Origin: Alistipes sp.
Lineage (GTDB): Bacteria > Bacteroidota > Bacteroidia > Bacteroidales > Rikenellaceae
Direction: 5' to 3'
NCBI GenBank assembly: GCA_017532885.1
Contig: JAFXIS010000054.1
Coordinates: forward strand, 62,001-126,000
DNA: 64,000 nucleotides
Below are positions 33,364 through 41,964 of the stretch, piece after piece; positions within the stretch are counted from its first letter, which is position 1; the number at the start of each line of letters is the position of its first letter. Position numbers and translations under genes: made by a program. The notes under the pieces are model-generated. The model ran no database searches. It worked only from the letters and a program-made list of their open reading frames with translations, and was not told the DNA's origin.

Positions 33364-34845
33364 ATGTTACGAAAAATACGCATCTTCACAGCCACGCTCA
33401 GCTTTATTCTCGTAACGCTCCTGTTTCTGGATTTTACGGGCACTCTGCACGCTTGGTTTGGCTGGATGGCAAAAATTCAATTTCTGCCGGCAGTCTTGGC
33501 ACTTAATTTTGGAGTTGTCGCCGGACTAATCCTCCTCACGCTACTCTTTGGCAGGGTATACTGCTCGGTCATCTGTCCTTTGGGTATTATGCAGGATATA
33601 TTCTCCTCAGCAGCAGGTCGCAGGACAAAAAATCGCTTCAAATACACAAAGCCTCACACTCTATTGCGTTGGGGCGTATTGGTGGTGTTTATCGCTCTGC
33701 TCTGCGCAGGATTAGGCTCTTTGGCGCTGCTTATTGCGCCATATAGCGCATTTGGCCGTATTGCTCAAAACCTCTTGGCTCCCATATGGCAGGCGGGTAA
33801 CAATCTGCTTGCTCTGCTTGCCGAGCGAATCGACAGCTATGCGTTCTATTCAACCGACATTTGGATTCGTAGCGTCGGCACATTCATCGTTGCCGTAGCC
33901 ACACTCCTGATACTCGCCATTATCGCATGGCGCAAAGGTCGCCTCTATTGCAACTCGATATGCCCCGTAGGAACTGTTTTGGGCGTATTCTCGAAATACT
34001 CTCTACTTAAGCCCGTTATCGACACCGAGAAGTGCAATGGCTGCAATCGTTGTGCGCGTAACTGTAAATCGTCGTGCATCGACACCAAAGCGCATGCGAT
34101 TGATTATAGCCGCTGCGTTGTCTGCATGGATTGCATCGACAATTGCAATCAAGGTGCTATCAGCTACACACTGCGCAAGCATAGCTCCGCAACCGACAAA
34201 AAGGAGGCTCAAGCCGCATCCAAGTCGCGCCGCGATTTCATTGTCGCAACCGGATTATTGGCCGCCTCGACGGCAAAGGCCCAAGAGATGAAATTGGATG
34301 GAGGTTATGCCACAATCATCAAAAAACAGGCTCCTCCGCGTAACAATAAGATTACACCTGCGGGCTCATTGAGCGCACGCAACTTAACGACGCATTGCAC
34401 CGGTTGCCAGCTTTGCGTTGCGGCATGCCCATCGCAAATTCTGCGCCCATCTGCCGACCTCGCGACATTCATGCTGCCCCTAATCTCATATGAGAAGGGG
34501 TATTGCCGCCCGGAATGCAACAAATGTGCTTCGGTATGCCCTACGGGAGCTATTAAGCCTATATCTATCGAAGAGAAGTCCTCGACACAGATAGGCCATG
34601 CGGTTTGGGTAAGGAAGAATTGTGTTGTCATAACCGACGATGTGGATTGCGGCAATTGCGAGCGCCATTGCCCTTCAGGAGCAATCACCATGGTGGCTTT
34701 AGATGCCAACGACCCCAAATCGCGCAAGATTCCGGCAATCAACACCGAGCGTTGCATCGGATGCGGAGCATGCGAGCACCTCTGTCCTTCGCGTCCCTTC
34801 AGTGCAATATATGTCGAGGGTCATCAAGTTCATAAAACAATCTAA
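33364..34845 (+). CDS. NapH-NapG-like membrane polyferredoxin fusion
   Basis: A 493-residue protein in two halves. Residues 1-265 resemble NapH: four membrane segments, the paired CxxxCP motifs CSVICP (67-72) and CNSICP (196-201), and two ferredoxin clusters, CNGCNRCARNC (224-234) and CVVCMDCIDNC (251-261). At 287-307 an internal twin-arginine-like signal (KSRRDFIVATGLLAAS, then AKA) occurs, followed by a NapG-like half with four more cluster motifs (345-356, 381-393, 429-437, 464-475). I infer a membrane protein with cytoplasmic clusters and a Tat-moved periplasmic ferredoxin, passing quinol electrons outward. Its likely partner is the Fe-S aldo/keto reductase 12 nt downstream. No nitrate reductase genes are present. 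Confidence 0.75.
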   Translation: MLRKIRIFTATLSFILVTLLFLDFTGTLHAWFGWMAKIQFLPAVLALNFGVVAGLILLTLLFGRVYCSVICPLGIMQDIFSSAAGRRTKNRFKYTKPHTLLRWGVLVVFIALLCAGLGSLALLIAPYSAFGRIAQNLLAPIWQAGNNLLALLAERIDSYAFYSTDIWIRSVGTFIVAVATLLILAIIAWRKGRLYCNSICPVGTVLGVFSKYSLLKPVIDTEKCNGCNRCARNCKSSCIDTKAHAIDYSRCVVCMDCIDNCNQGAISYTLRKHSSATDKKEAQAASKSRRDFIVATGLLAASTAKAQEMKLDGGYATIIKKQAPPRNNKITPAGSLSARNLTTHCTGCQLCVAACPSQILRPSADLATFMLPLISYEKGYCRPECNKCASVCPTGAIKPISIEEKSSTQIGHAVWVRKNCVVITDDVDCGNCERHCPSGAITMVALDANDPKSRKIPAINTERCIGCGACEHLCPSRPFSAIYVEGHQVHKTI

Positions 34846-34857
34846 AGAGTAGTGACT

Positions 34858-36237
34858 ATGCAGAAGAAAGAGATACAGAAAATCGACAGACGACAGTTCC
34901 TCCAGCAATTAGGTGCAGGCACCATTGCGGCATCGGCACTACTTGCAGGATGTAAGGGTGGAGCAAACAACAGTGCAAACGGCACAACGCAAGATGTCCC
35001 GACCGACAAGATGACCTACCGCATAAACCACAACTGCGGTGACAAGGTGTCACTCTTGGGATATGGTTGCATGCGTTGGCCAACGATAGAAGAGGAGGGC
35101 AAGAAAACACGCATCGACCAAGAGGCGGTAAACGACTTGGTGGATTACGCCATAACGCATGGAGTAAACTTTTTCGACACCTCGCCCGTCTATTGTCAGG
35201 GCATGTCGGAGGAGGCTACGGGAATTGCCCTCAAGCGCTATCCCCGCAACAGTTACTTTCTATCGACAAAGCTCTCAAATTTCGCAAACCACACGCGCGA
35301 GAACTCAATTATGATGTATCGCCGTTCGTTCGAGAAGCTGCAAACGGATTATCTCGATTACTATCTGTTGCACTCGGTGGGAGGCAGCGTCCACGACTTC
35401 AATCGCCGCTATCGCGACAATGGTATGATTGATTTCCTTGTCGAAGAGCGCAAAGCGGGTCGTATACGCAACCTCGGATGGTCATTCCATGGCGAGAAGG
35501 AGGTTTTTGACCAGATTATCGCCATGCACGACGAGGTACATTGGGATTTTGTGCTAATTCAGATGAATTATTCGGATTGGCGAAATGCGCGAGGTCGTAA
35601 TGTCAATGCCGAATATCTATACACCGAATTGGAGCGCCGAAAGATTCCCGTAATGATTATGGAACCGCTGCTCGGAGGACGCCTGTCGAAAGTCCCCGAC
35701 CATATCGCTATGCGCCTTAAGCAGCGCGAGCCGGAGAAGAGTGTAGCTTCGTGGGCATTCCGTTTTAATGGTACATTCCCAAATGTAATGACCGTACTGA
35801 GCGGTATGACCTACATGGAGCATCTTCAGGATAATATCCGCACCTATTCTCCCGTAGTACCGCTTACCGACGAGGAGCAGGCGTTTCTGTTTGAAACGGC
35901 AGAGCTGATGTTGCAATACCCGACAATTCCATGCAACGATTGCAAATACTGCATGCCTTGCCCTTATGGGTTGGACATACCCGGCATATTACTTCACTAC
36001 AACAAATGTGTAAATGAGGGTAATCTATCATCCTCTTCACAAGACGAAAATTACAAGAAGGCGCGTCGTGCCTTCCTTGTCGGCTACGACAGAGCTGTCG
36101 AGCGCGAGCGTCAAGCCGACCATTGCGTAGGCTGCAAGCAGTGTAACCCTCACTGTCCGCAACGCATCGACATACCTAAAGAGATTCGCCGCATAGACCG
36201 CTACATTGAGGATTTGCGACAAGGTAAGGAGTTTTAA
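34858..36237 (+). CDS. Tat-exported Fe-S aldo/keto reductase lipoprotein
   Basis: The ATG at 34858 is preferred over a GTG at 34852. The N-terminus carries a twin-arginine signal DRRQFLQQLGAG (10-21) ending in lipobox LLAGC (Cys32), so the mature protein should be a periplasmic lipoprotein. The central domain is an aldo/keto reductase barrel (GYGCMRWP, NFFDTSPVY, STKLSN, YYLLHSVGG give the usual Asp, Tyr, Lys, His). The C-terminus adds two 4Fe-4S motifs, CNDCKYCMPCP and CVGCKQCNPHCP. An NADPH-type fold exported beside a polyferredoxin suggests electrons come from the latter. The substrate is unknown. Confidence 0.82.
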   Translation: MQKKEIQKIDRRQFLQQLGAGTIAASALLAGCKGGANNSANGTTQDVPTDKMTYRINHNCGDKVSLLGYGCMRWPTIEEEGKKTRIDQEAVNDLVDYAITHGVNFFDTSPVYCQGMSEEATGIALKRYPRNSYFLSTKLSNFANHTRENSIMMYRRSFEKLQTDYLDYYLLHSVGGSVHDFNRRYRDNGMIDFLVEERKAGRIRNLGWSFHGEKEVFDQIIAMHDEVHWDFVLIQMNYSDWRNARGRNVNAEYLYTELERRKIPVMIMEPLLGGRLSKVPDHIAMRLKQREPEKSVASWAFRFNGTFPNVMTVLSGMTYMEHLQDNIRTYSPVVPLTDEEQAFLFETAELMLQYPTIPCNDCKYCMPCPYGLDIPGILLHYNKCVNEGNLSSSSQDENYKKARRAFLVGYDRAVERERQADHCVGCKQCNPHCPQRIDIPKEIRRIDRYIEDLRQGKEF

Positions 36238-36260
36238 TCAAAACAAAAGGACCAGGTATA

Positions 36261-36674
36261 ATGCAAACTGATATAATAGAGCTTCGTCGCTCAAAATCAT
36301 ATTCATGTGTAATAGCCAATCATGGGCAGATTTACACCTTTACGGCGCGTGGGGTGGACGACCTTTACAATCTTCTCACCAAGCAGCCCGAAATATTGCG
36401 CGGCGCCTATGTGGCGGATAAAATCGTAGGCAAGGGAGCTGCGGCGCTGATGGTATTAGGTGGTGTAAGGCGACTTTTTACGGAAGTTATAAGCAGTGAT
36501 GCCATAAAGTTCCTTAACGATTACGACATGACGGTAGAGTGGGGAGAGGAGACCGAACGCATCATAAATCGCAAAGGCGACGATATTTGCCCCATAGAGA
36601 AGGCGTGCGCCAAATGCAAAACCCCGGAGGAGTGCTTCGAGGCAATAAAAGAGTTTTTATCAAAGCAAGAATAG
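36261..36674 (+). CDS. DUF1893 family protein
   Basis: A 137-residue protein. The segment GKGAAALMVLGGV after VADKIV (about residues 52-70) and the overall pattern match DUF1893, which has a cytidine-deaminase-like fold. Four cysteines near the C-terminus (CPIEKACAKCKTPEEC) could bind a metal or cluster. Function not established. It follows the aldo/keto reductase by 23 nt on the same strand and probably shares its transcript, so it may serve the same reductase system. Confidence 0.75.
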   Translation: MQTDIIELRRSKSYSCVIANHGQIYTFTARGVDDLYNLLTKQPEILRGAYVADKIVGKGAAALMVLGGVRRLFTEVISSDAIKFLNDYDMTVEWGEETERIINRKGDDICPIEKACAKCKTPEECFEAIKEFLSKQE

Positions 36675-36684
36675 GCTAAAAGAA

Positions 36685-36720
36685 TAATGACCTGCCTAAA
36701 ACTTATCAGACAGGTCATTA
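36685..36720. terminator. Terminator between DUF1893 gene and hom
   Basis: TAATGACCTG (36685-36694) pairs with CAGGTCATTA (36711-36720); 16-nt loop, T-rich on the right. It lies between convergent genes and may serve both. Confidence 0.75.
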
Positions 36721-36734
36721 TTGTTCTCTATGCC

Positions 36735-37925
36735 TTAATCATTCGGATAAGCCGCGATGAAGACATTGCGTTTACGCAACTCATCCTGCACGCGATGCAG
36801 TTCGGCAAGCGAAACCTTACCCACGACATATTTATAGCTGTCCGAAATGTAATTCTCGCTCACAGACTCAAATTTTATCAGATTGAGGTCGGCGTAATCC
36901 ACATAACGATAATATACACGGAATGAGTGGTCGAGTGTATATTCGGGCAACTGCGAATCATTGCGCTTCTTATACTCATACTTATAGTCATACAAGCAAG
37001 CTGTGATATCGCTCAATACGGCCGAGCCGGTAGGGTAGCCTCCTGCGCCACGACCAAACATAAATTGTTTATCGTAGAAAAGGCCCTTGATTACCACGCC
37101 GTTAAATTCATCCTCGACGCTGTAAATATACTTATTGCGTGAGATGAGCTGGGGTATAACGCACATTATCAGCTTGTTATTCTCCAATTTCTCAACATGC
37201 GCCACCAACTTAAAGCGGCGCTCCTTCTCGTTGGCGAAGCGGATATCGTCGTCGTTCATATTCGAGATTCCGTAAGTAAAAATCTTCTCCGGAGCGACAT
37301 ACAGACCAAAGGCATGAACCGTAACGATAATAAGCTTAAATAGCGAATCCCAGCCGTCGATATCAAGCGATGGGTTACTCTCGGCAAAACCCAAATCCTG
37401 CGCCAACTTCAAAGCGTCGGGATAAGACATTTTCTCGTTAAAAATCTTCGACAAGATAAAGTTCGACGAGCCATTCAAGATACCCTTTACCGAGGTTAGC
37501 AAATCGTTGTCGTAGTACTCCTCCAAATTACGAATGACGGGGATAGAGCCACATGCCGAAGCATCATAGAGCAGGGCAACATTGTAACGCGCCTGCAAAT
37601 CTATCATCTCCTCGAGATGGTGAGCCAACATCTTCTTATTACCCGAAACTACGGGCAAGCCCATCTGCAAAGCTCGCTTAACGATAGTGTAGGCAGCATC
37701 GGCATCATCAATCAACTCCACGATAAAGTTGATATCGGGGTCATTGAAAATATCGTCTGCGTTATCGGTAAATTCTGCATCGACAGAGCGTTTTTTATTG
37801 ATGTTACGCACACATATACGCTTAATTTCCACATTCTTCGAGCCGATTCGCTTCAACACATCATACAGACCGCAGCCTACCGTACCAAAGCCAAAAAGTC
37901 CGATATTAAGTTTCTTACCATTCAT
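36735..37925 (-). CDS. hom: Homoserine dehydrogenase
   Basis: A 396-residue single-function homoserine dehydrogenase without an aspartokinase domain. The Rossmann loop GLFGFGTVGCGL (9-20), GNKKMLA near 95, and the homoserine-dehydrogenase core with ILNGSSNFIL, FAESNPSLDIDGWDS and KLIIV are visible; a C-terminal part of about 90 residues follows FGRGAGGYPTGSAVLSD. It reduces aspartate semialdehyde to homoserine. Being last in metY-metX-hom, it is dedicated to methionine supply here; another fused ThrA-type enzyme could exist elsewhere. Confidence 0.9.
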   Translation of the reverse strand: MNGKKLNIGLFGFGTVGCGLYDVLKRIGSKNVEIKRICVRNINKKRSVDAEFTDNADDIFNDPDINFIVELIDDADAAYTIVKRALQMGLPVVSGNKKMLAHHLEEMIDLQARYNVALLYDASACGSIPVIRNLEEYYDNDLLTSVKGILNGSSNFILSKIFNEKMSYPDALKLAQDLGFAESNPSLDIDGWDSLFKLIIVTVHAFGLYVAPEKIFTYGISNMNDDDIRFANEKERRFKLVAHVEKLENNKLIMCVIPQLISRNKYIYSVEDEFNGVVIKGLFYDKQFMFGRGAGGYPTGSAVLSDITACLYDYKYEYKKRNDSQLPEYTLDHSFRVYYRYVDYADLNLIKFESVSENYISDSYKYVVGKVSLAELHRVQDELRKRNVFIAAYPND

Positions 37926-37959
37926 GACTATTTTATATTTTCGTTATTATTATCTTTTT

Positions 37960-38973
37960 CTATTTCAAAAAATCTAAAATTATTTCGTTCAATTGCTTAT
38001 GCTCGACCAAAAAGCCGTCATGCCCAAAATCGGAGTCTATCAAATGATACTCCACATCGGGGATATTCTCAATCAGCAATTTATGGTCTTCGGGCGGGAA
38101 CAATATATCCGAAGTAATGGCAACAACCAACGATTTCGCCTTAATACCTCGCAGAACCTCCTCCAAGCGGCCACGACCACGCGCCAGATTATGCGAATCG
38201 ACCGCCTGCGAAAGGCGATAATACGAATAGGCATTGAATCTGCGACGCAACTTCTCGCCTTGATAGCGTTGATAGGAGTGTACACGACGCACAAACCCTG
38301 CCTCATCCGCATTTTCATCCTCCTGCGTCTTATCGTAAGCCATGCCGCCACGATAGCTCATTAGGGCAATGCTGCGAGCCACAGCCATGCCATTCAATCC
38401 GGCCTCGGCATTGCGCTCTCCGAATGTTGCATCGTTCTCAATTGCCATGCGCTGCGATTCATTAAATGCAGCTGCCCAAGGTTTAGTCGATGGAGTAGTA
38501 GCTATAAAGGCTGCACGCTCGGCAAAATCGGGTTGCATAATCGACCATTCGAGGCATTGAAAACCGCCGATAGAGCTACCAATCAACAACTTGACTCGTT
38601 CAATACCGAGATGCATCGCCAAAAGCTGATGCGCATGCACCATATCCCTAACCGTAATCTTCGGGAAATCGCCATACCATGGCTCATCCGTCGCAGGGTT
38701 AATGCTCAAGGGCCCCGTTGTTCCGTAATGCGAGCCGAGGAAATTGGCACACACGGTAAAGTACTTTTCAGGGTCTAAGAAACATCCTTTCTCCACTGTA
38801 TGAGGCCACCAATCGGCAACATCCGAATTGGCCGTCAGAGCATGGCATACCCAGATAACATTGCTCTTATCGGGGTTCATTTCCCCGAAAGTGTCGTATG
38901 CTATCTCAAGCGAGGGTAATACTTCGCCGCATTCCAGCTCGAAAGGTTTTTCGTATCTATATATTTGGGCCAT
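37960..38973 (-). CDS. metX: Homoserine O-acetyltransferase
   Basis: A 337-residue alpha/beta hydrolase-fold acyltransferase. Near the N-terminus is CHALTANSDVADWW, the nucleophile elbow is GSSIGG (132-137, Ser134), and the Asp-His pair lies in ITSDILFPPEDH and DSDFGHDGFLVE. It moves an acetyl group from acetyl-CoA to homoserine. Whether acetyl or succinyl is used cannot be settled by reading, but pairing with MetY supports acetyl. It lies between metY and hom with gaps of 12 and 34 nt. Confidence 0.92.
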   Translation of the reverse strand: MAQIYRYEKPFELECGEVLPSLEIAYDTFGEMNPDKSNVIWVCHALTANSDVADWWPHTVEKGCFLDPEKYFTVCANFLGSHYGTTGPLSINPATDEPWYGDFPKITVRDMVHAHQLLAMHLGIERVKLLIGSSIGGFQCLEWSIMQPDFAERAAFIATTPSTKPWAAAFNESQRMAIENDATFGERNAEAGLNGMAVARSIALMSYRGGMAYDKTQEDENADEAGFVRRVHSYQRYQGEKLRRRFNAYSYYRLSQAVDSHNLARGRGRLEEVLRGIKAKSLVVAITSDILFPPEDHKLLIENIPDVEYHLIDSDFGHDGFLVEHKQLNEIILDFLK

Positions 38974-38985
38974 GATATTCCGAAT

Positions 38986-40272
38986 TTATTGTGCTGCGGC
39001 AAAAGCCTGCTCAAAATCGTCGATTATATCCTCCACATTCTCCAATCCGAGCGATATGCGCAAAAGGGTAGGAGTGACACCTGCTGCCTTCAAATCCGCC
39101 TCTGAAAGTTGCTTATGCGTAGTAGATGCAGGGTGGGTAACAACCGTAATCGAATCACCAATCATGGTCATATTTCCCGCCAACTTCAGCGCCTCGACAA
39201 ACCTCACAGTACTCTCCAACGAACCCTTCAATTCAATGGTAAAGACACTCGATGAGCCATAGCGATAATATTTCTTGGCATTTTCGTAACCGTTATGATT
39301 CTCGAATCCCACGAAACTGACACGCTCAACCATAGGATGATTGCGGCAATATTCTGCCAACTTCCAAGTAGACTCCACCTGATGCTTTACTCTAAGCGAC
39401 AGTGTTTCCAAACCCAACAGCATCAAATAGGCATCAAATGGAGAAGGGCAGCATCCGAAATCGCGCAAACCATCCACGCGGCACTTCACAATAAACGCTG
39501 CATTTCCAAATGCCTCATGCAGATTCAAGCCGTGATAGCCCTCCGAAGGTCCATCTATCTGCGGGAATTTACCATTTGCCCAATTATAATTACCGCCATC
39601 TACGATAATACCGCCCATCGCTGTTCCGTGACCATTTATCCACTTTGTAGCCGAATCGACAACGATATTTGCGCCCCAATCAAACGGATTACACAAGAAA
39701 CCTGCTGCACCGAAAGTATTATCAACCACAAACGGCACATCCTTGCGCTTTGCCATGTCGCCCAAAGCCTTCAAATCGGGGACATCGCATGTGGGGTTAC
39801 CCATGCTCTCGGCGTAAATAAACTTCGTGCGCTCATCCACCAATGGTTCCATATCCTCGACACGCTCCGACTTAGCGATACGGCACTCTATGCCCAACTT
39901 CCGCAACGAAATACGGAATTGGTTATATGTACCGCCATAAAGGAATGGCGACGCTACGATATTATCTCCGGCCTCGGCAAGTGCCGTAACGGTAATTAGA
40001 ATTGCCGACATGCCCGACGCCAAAGCCAAAGCTCCGACACCACCATAGAGCGCAGCAACACGCTCCTCATAGGCTGCCGTTGTAGGGTTATGCAGACGGG
40101 TATAAATATTTCCCGGCTCACTCAACTCAAACAGATTGGCTGCATAATCGCAACTCTTGAAATGATATGCCGCAGTGGGGTAGATAGCAATACCTCGCGA
40201 GCCTGTATGATCAACATGATAACCGCCATGTATCTGGCGAGTCTCAAATCTTAATTTCTTATCTTCTGACAT
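38986..40272 (-). CDS. metY: O-acetylhomoserine sulfhydrylase
   Basis: A 428-residue PLP enzyme of the Cys/Met-metabolism family. Seen are the N-terminal ETRQIHGGY and YTRLHNPTTAAYEERVAALYGG, the cofactor Asp in VVDNTFGA, and VVDSATKWINGHGTAMGG with the Schiff-base lysine (about residue 208). It joins O-acetylhomoserine and sulfide to form homocysteine. First structural gene of the operon; its ATG lies 131 nt after the stop of a Met/Cys-rich leader peptide. Confidence 0.92.
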   Translation of the reverse strand: MSEDKKLRFETRQIHGGYHVDHTGSRGIAIYPTAAYHFKSCDYAANLFELSEPGNIYTRLHNPTTAAYEERVAALYGGVGALALASGMSAILITVTALAEAGDNIVASPFLYGGTYNQFRISLRKLGIECRIAKSERVEDMEPLVDERTKFIYAESMGNPTCDVPDLKALGDMAKRKDVPFVVDNTFGAAGFLCNPFDWGANIVVDSATKWINGHGTAMGGIIVDGGNYNWANGKFPQIDGPSEGYHGLNLHEAFGNAAFIVKCRVDGLRDFGCCPSPFDAYLMLLGLETLSLRVKHQVESTWKLAEYCRNHPMVERVSFVGFENHNGYENAKKYYRYGSSSVFTIELKGSLESTVRFVEALKLAGNMTMIGDSITVVTHPASTTHKQLSEADLKAAGVTPTLLRISLGLENVEDIIDDFEQAFAAAQ

Positions 40273-40402
40273 ATGTATATATATTAAATCGTCTTCGCCC
40301 GACAGTAAAGGAATCAGGCAACTCTAATTATTAAAATAAAGGGGTAAGATTTTGTGTCCTTGACACAGGGTAGCACATAGCCACCGGCAAATAACAGCGT
40401 GC
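40273..40402 (-). promoter_or_regulatory. Structured leader between the leader peptide and metY
   Basis: Read on the minus strand, three hairpins follow the peptide: GTGCC-GATA-GGCAC over its stop codon (40412-40399), GGTGGC-TATGT-GCTACC (40385-40369), and TGTGTC-AAG-GACACA (40367-40353), then CCCCTTTATTTT. No textbook stem plus immediate U tract is seen, so attenuation versus translational control is undecided. Confidence 0.5.
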
Positions 40403-40498
40403 CTATCGGCACATTCGCATTGAGCACATCATACAACGAGCGCCAGACATATTCAGGCCGCAACCTGATAGATTAGATATGTACTGCATACTTGCCAT
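40403..40498 (-). CDS. Met/Cys-rich leader peptide of metY-metX-hom
   Basis: An open frame of 31 codons from ATG 40498 to TAG 40405-40403; an in-frame ATG at 40489 would give 28. It holds seven Met (1, 4, 17, 23, 24, 27, 29) and four Cys (13, 22, 25, 30); the last ten residues read CMMCSMRMCR. It starts about 24 nt after a TATCTTTG -7 element and ends in a hairpin. Position before sulfur amino-acid genes and composition match ribosome-mediated attenuators known for trp, his and leu in other bacteria. No SAM riboswitch consensus was recognised. Function is inference. Confidence 0.65.
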   Translation of the reverse strand: MASMQYISNLSGCGLNMSGARCMMCSMRMCR

Positions 40499-40512
40499 TG
40501 AAACAGATCTTT

Positions 40513-40529
40513 TATCTTTGGCAAAGATA
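40513..40529 (-). promoter_or_regulatory. metY promoter with palindromic -7 element
   Basis: TATCTTTG-G-CAAAGATA is a perfect palindrome; the minus-strand -7 is at 40529-40522. The -33 at the expected distance is poor. The symmetry may also be a repressor site. Confidence 0.55.
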
Positions 40530-40617
40530 GCACTTATTTTTTATTTACATGCAGATTTGGACAAAAAAACTTCAACTTGCAATAATCCGCACATATCCGA
40601 CAGTATAGTGGTATTGA

Positions 40618-41208
40618 CTATAATTCAACCTCGGCGGGGTCTAATAAATTATGTAATATGGCATAGATGGTAAGTCCCGCAACCGACTTTATACCCGTTT
40701 TGTGAGAGATATTTTTTCTATGTGTATTTACCGTATGAATCGAAATATACAATCGCTCGGCAACCTCCTTATTTGTAAGGCCCTTTGCCAAAAGAATCAG
40801 CACATCCTGTTCTCGCTCCGAAAGCTCATGGCTATCCGTATACGGATTGGTTTGGCTCTGCTCAACCGCCTGATTGAGTTTTCGAGCGATTGTCACTCTG
40901 TCGTCATAAACATTTATCACACTATCAACCCAGCGCACACACTCATCGTCACACACCGTAGTAGACAACAGCGACAACGCCACGCTTTGCAATTCGGGAT
41001 ATAGATACCTCACATCTCGCTTAAAAGTGCCTATAACCTGAGAGCCGGCAACCACCACATCGGGCACTATGGCAGTAAATTTTTCGACGCACGACTTTAT
41101 GTCGGCGAAATGCGCCACCACATCAAATTCGCTCTGCAATAGCATGGCACGCAAACCCTCTACGATAAGTTCCGAGGGCTCTATGACAACAACCCGATAC
41201 CGCTTCAT
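40618..41208 (-). CDS. LuxR/NarL-type regulator with degenerate receiver
   Basis: A 196-residue protein. The C-terminal 65 residues are a clear LuxR helix-turn-helix (ELSEREQDVLILLAKGLTNKEVA, then ISIHTVNTHRKNI). The N-terminal 120 residues have receiver-like length and strand pattern, but the acidic pair is IEPSE and the phosphorylation site reads PDVVVAGSQ where an Asp is expected. It therefore probably responds to something other than a histidine kinase. Its ATG overlaps the hemerythrin gene stop (ATGA), so the two are translationally coupled; the hemerythrin protein is a plausible sensor partner. Confidence 0.82.
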   Translation of the reverse strand: MKRYRVVVIEPSELIVEGLRAMLLQSEFDVVAHFADIKSCVEKFTAIVPDVVVAGSQVIGTFKRDVRYLYPELQSVALSLLSTTVCDDECVRWVDSVINVYDDRVTIARKLNQAVEQSQTNPYTDSHELSEREQDVLILLAKGLTNKEVAERLYISIHTVNTHRKNISHKTGIKSVAGLTIYAILHNLLDPAEVEL

Positions 41209-41921
41209 ACTCTCTTCTCCTTACATTTTACAAGGGGTGCCAAGACCTCAATTTCCAACAATGTATGACGAGCCAAATCCTCGCGCAAAGCAAATATATC
41301 GAAGAGCAATTCGCAGCGCTGACGCATAGAACATGCCACAGGCAGATACTTTATCATAATGCTCTTCATATCATCGATTTTCTCGCATATATCGGTATGG
41401 CTATCCATATAAATACCTATTTCCGAACAACATTGCTCTCCGCACATCAAAGATTCAATATAGGGAAATATTTCACACTCCTCATACTCCAAATGCGCTC
41501 GCACCTCATTCACATAATCAGCACAGAACTTACTCAAAATATTGCGTTGCTTATCCCCGCAATCATGCAACATATCCTCCACACCTTTGACTATGCGAGG
41601 CAAGAGAATATGGGTATAATAGCGATGCGAAGCCTTCAGATATTTTATCAGGTTTACGATATCATCTTCAGCCTTAAGCTCCTTATAATCGGGATGATAG
41701 TCCGGCCGCGAACAGATTTGGCATATCATCAGAAAAAGCGATGGCGATATGCCGTATCTACGGCACATTTCCGCCACCGAGATATCTCCAAATGGGAGTT
41801 CCATATCGAATCGGAGCAAAATAGATAGCAGATTATAATCCGCATCTATCAACTCCGCAAGTTTCATATCCTCCGAGAATATGACCTGATTATTACCGTC
41901 TGTTTTATAACTTTTCGTCAT
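41205..41921 (-). CDS. Hemerythrin-domain protein (RIC/YtfE-like)
   Basis: A 238-residue protein. The first 75 residues are a small helical domain, followed by a hemerythrin-like four-helix bundle with metal-ligand patterns SHRYYTHILLP, HLEYEECEIFP (HxxxE), DSHTDIC and RHTLLEIEVL (HxxxE). Related YtfE/RIC proteins repair iron-sulfur clusters or sense O2/NO. It lies 43 nt after feoAB and overlaps the LuxR-type gene by 4 nt, which suggests an iron or oxygen/NO response unit. Confidence 0.82.
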   Translation of the reverse strand: MTKSYKTDGNNQVIFSEDMKLAELIDADYNLLSILLRFDMELPFGDISVAEMCRRYGISPSLFLMICQICSRPDYHPDYKELKAEDDIVNLIKYLKASHRYYTHILLPRIVKGVEDMLHDCGDKQRNILSKFCADYVNEVRAHLEYEECEIFPYIESLMCGEQCCSEIGIYMDSHTDICEKIDDMKSIMIKYLPVACSMRQRCELLFDIFALREDLARHTLLEIEVLAPLVKCKEKRV

Positions 41922-41964
41922 AACTTAAAACTGAAAATTATCCGTTTCAAAAAGCATTTCGCCA

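Noticed and set aside
40273..40498. SAM riboswitch before metY
   Set aside because: I compared the leader by eye with SAM-I and SAM-II consensus features and found none; the Met/Cys-rich frame explains the region better. A covariance search would settle it.
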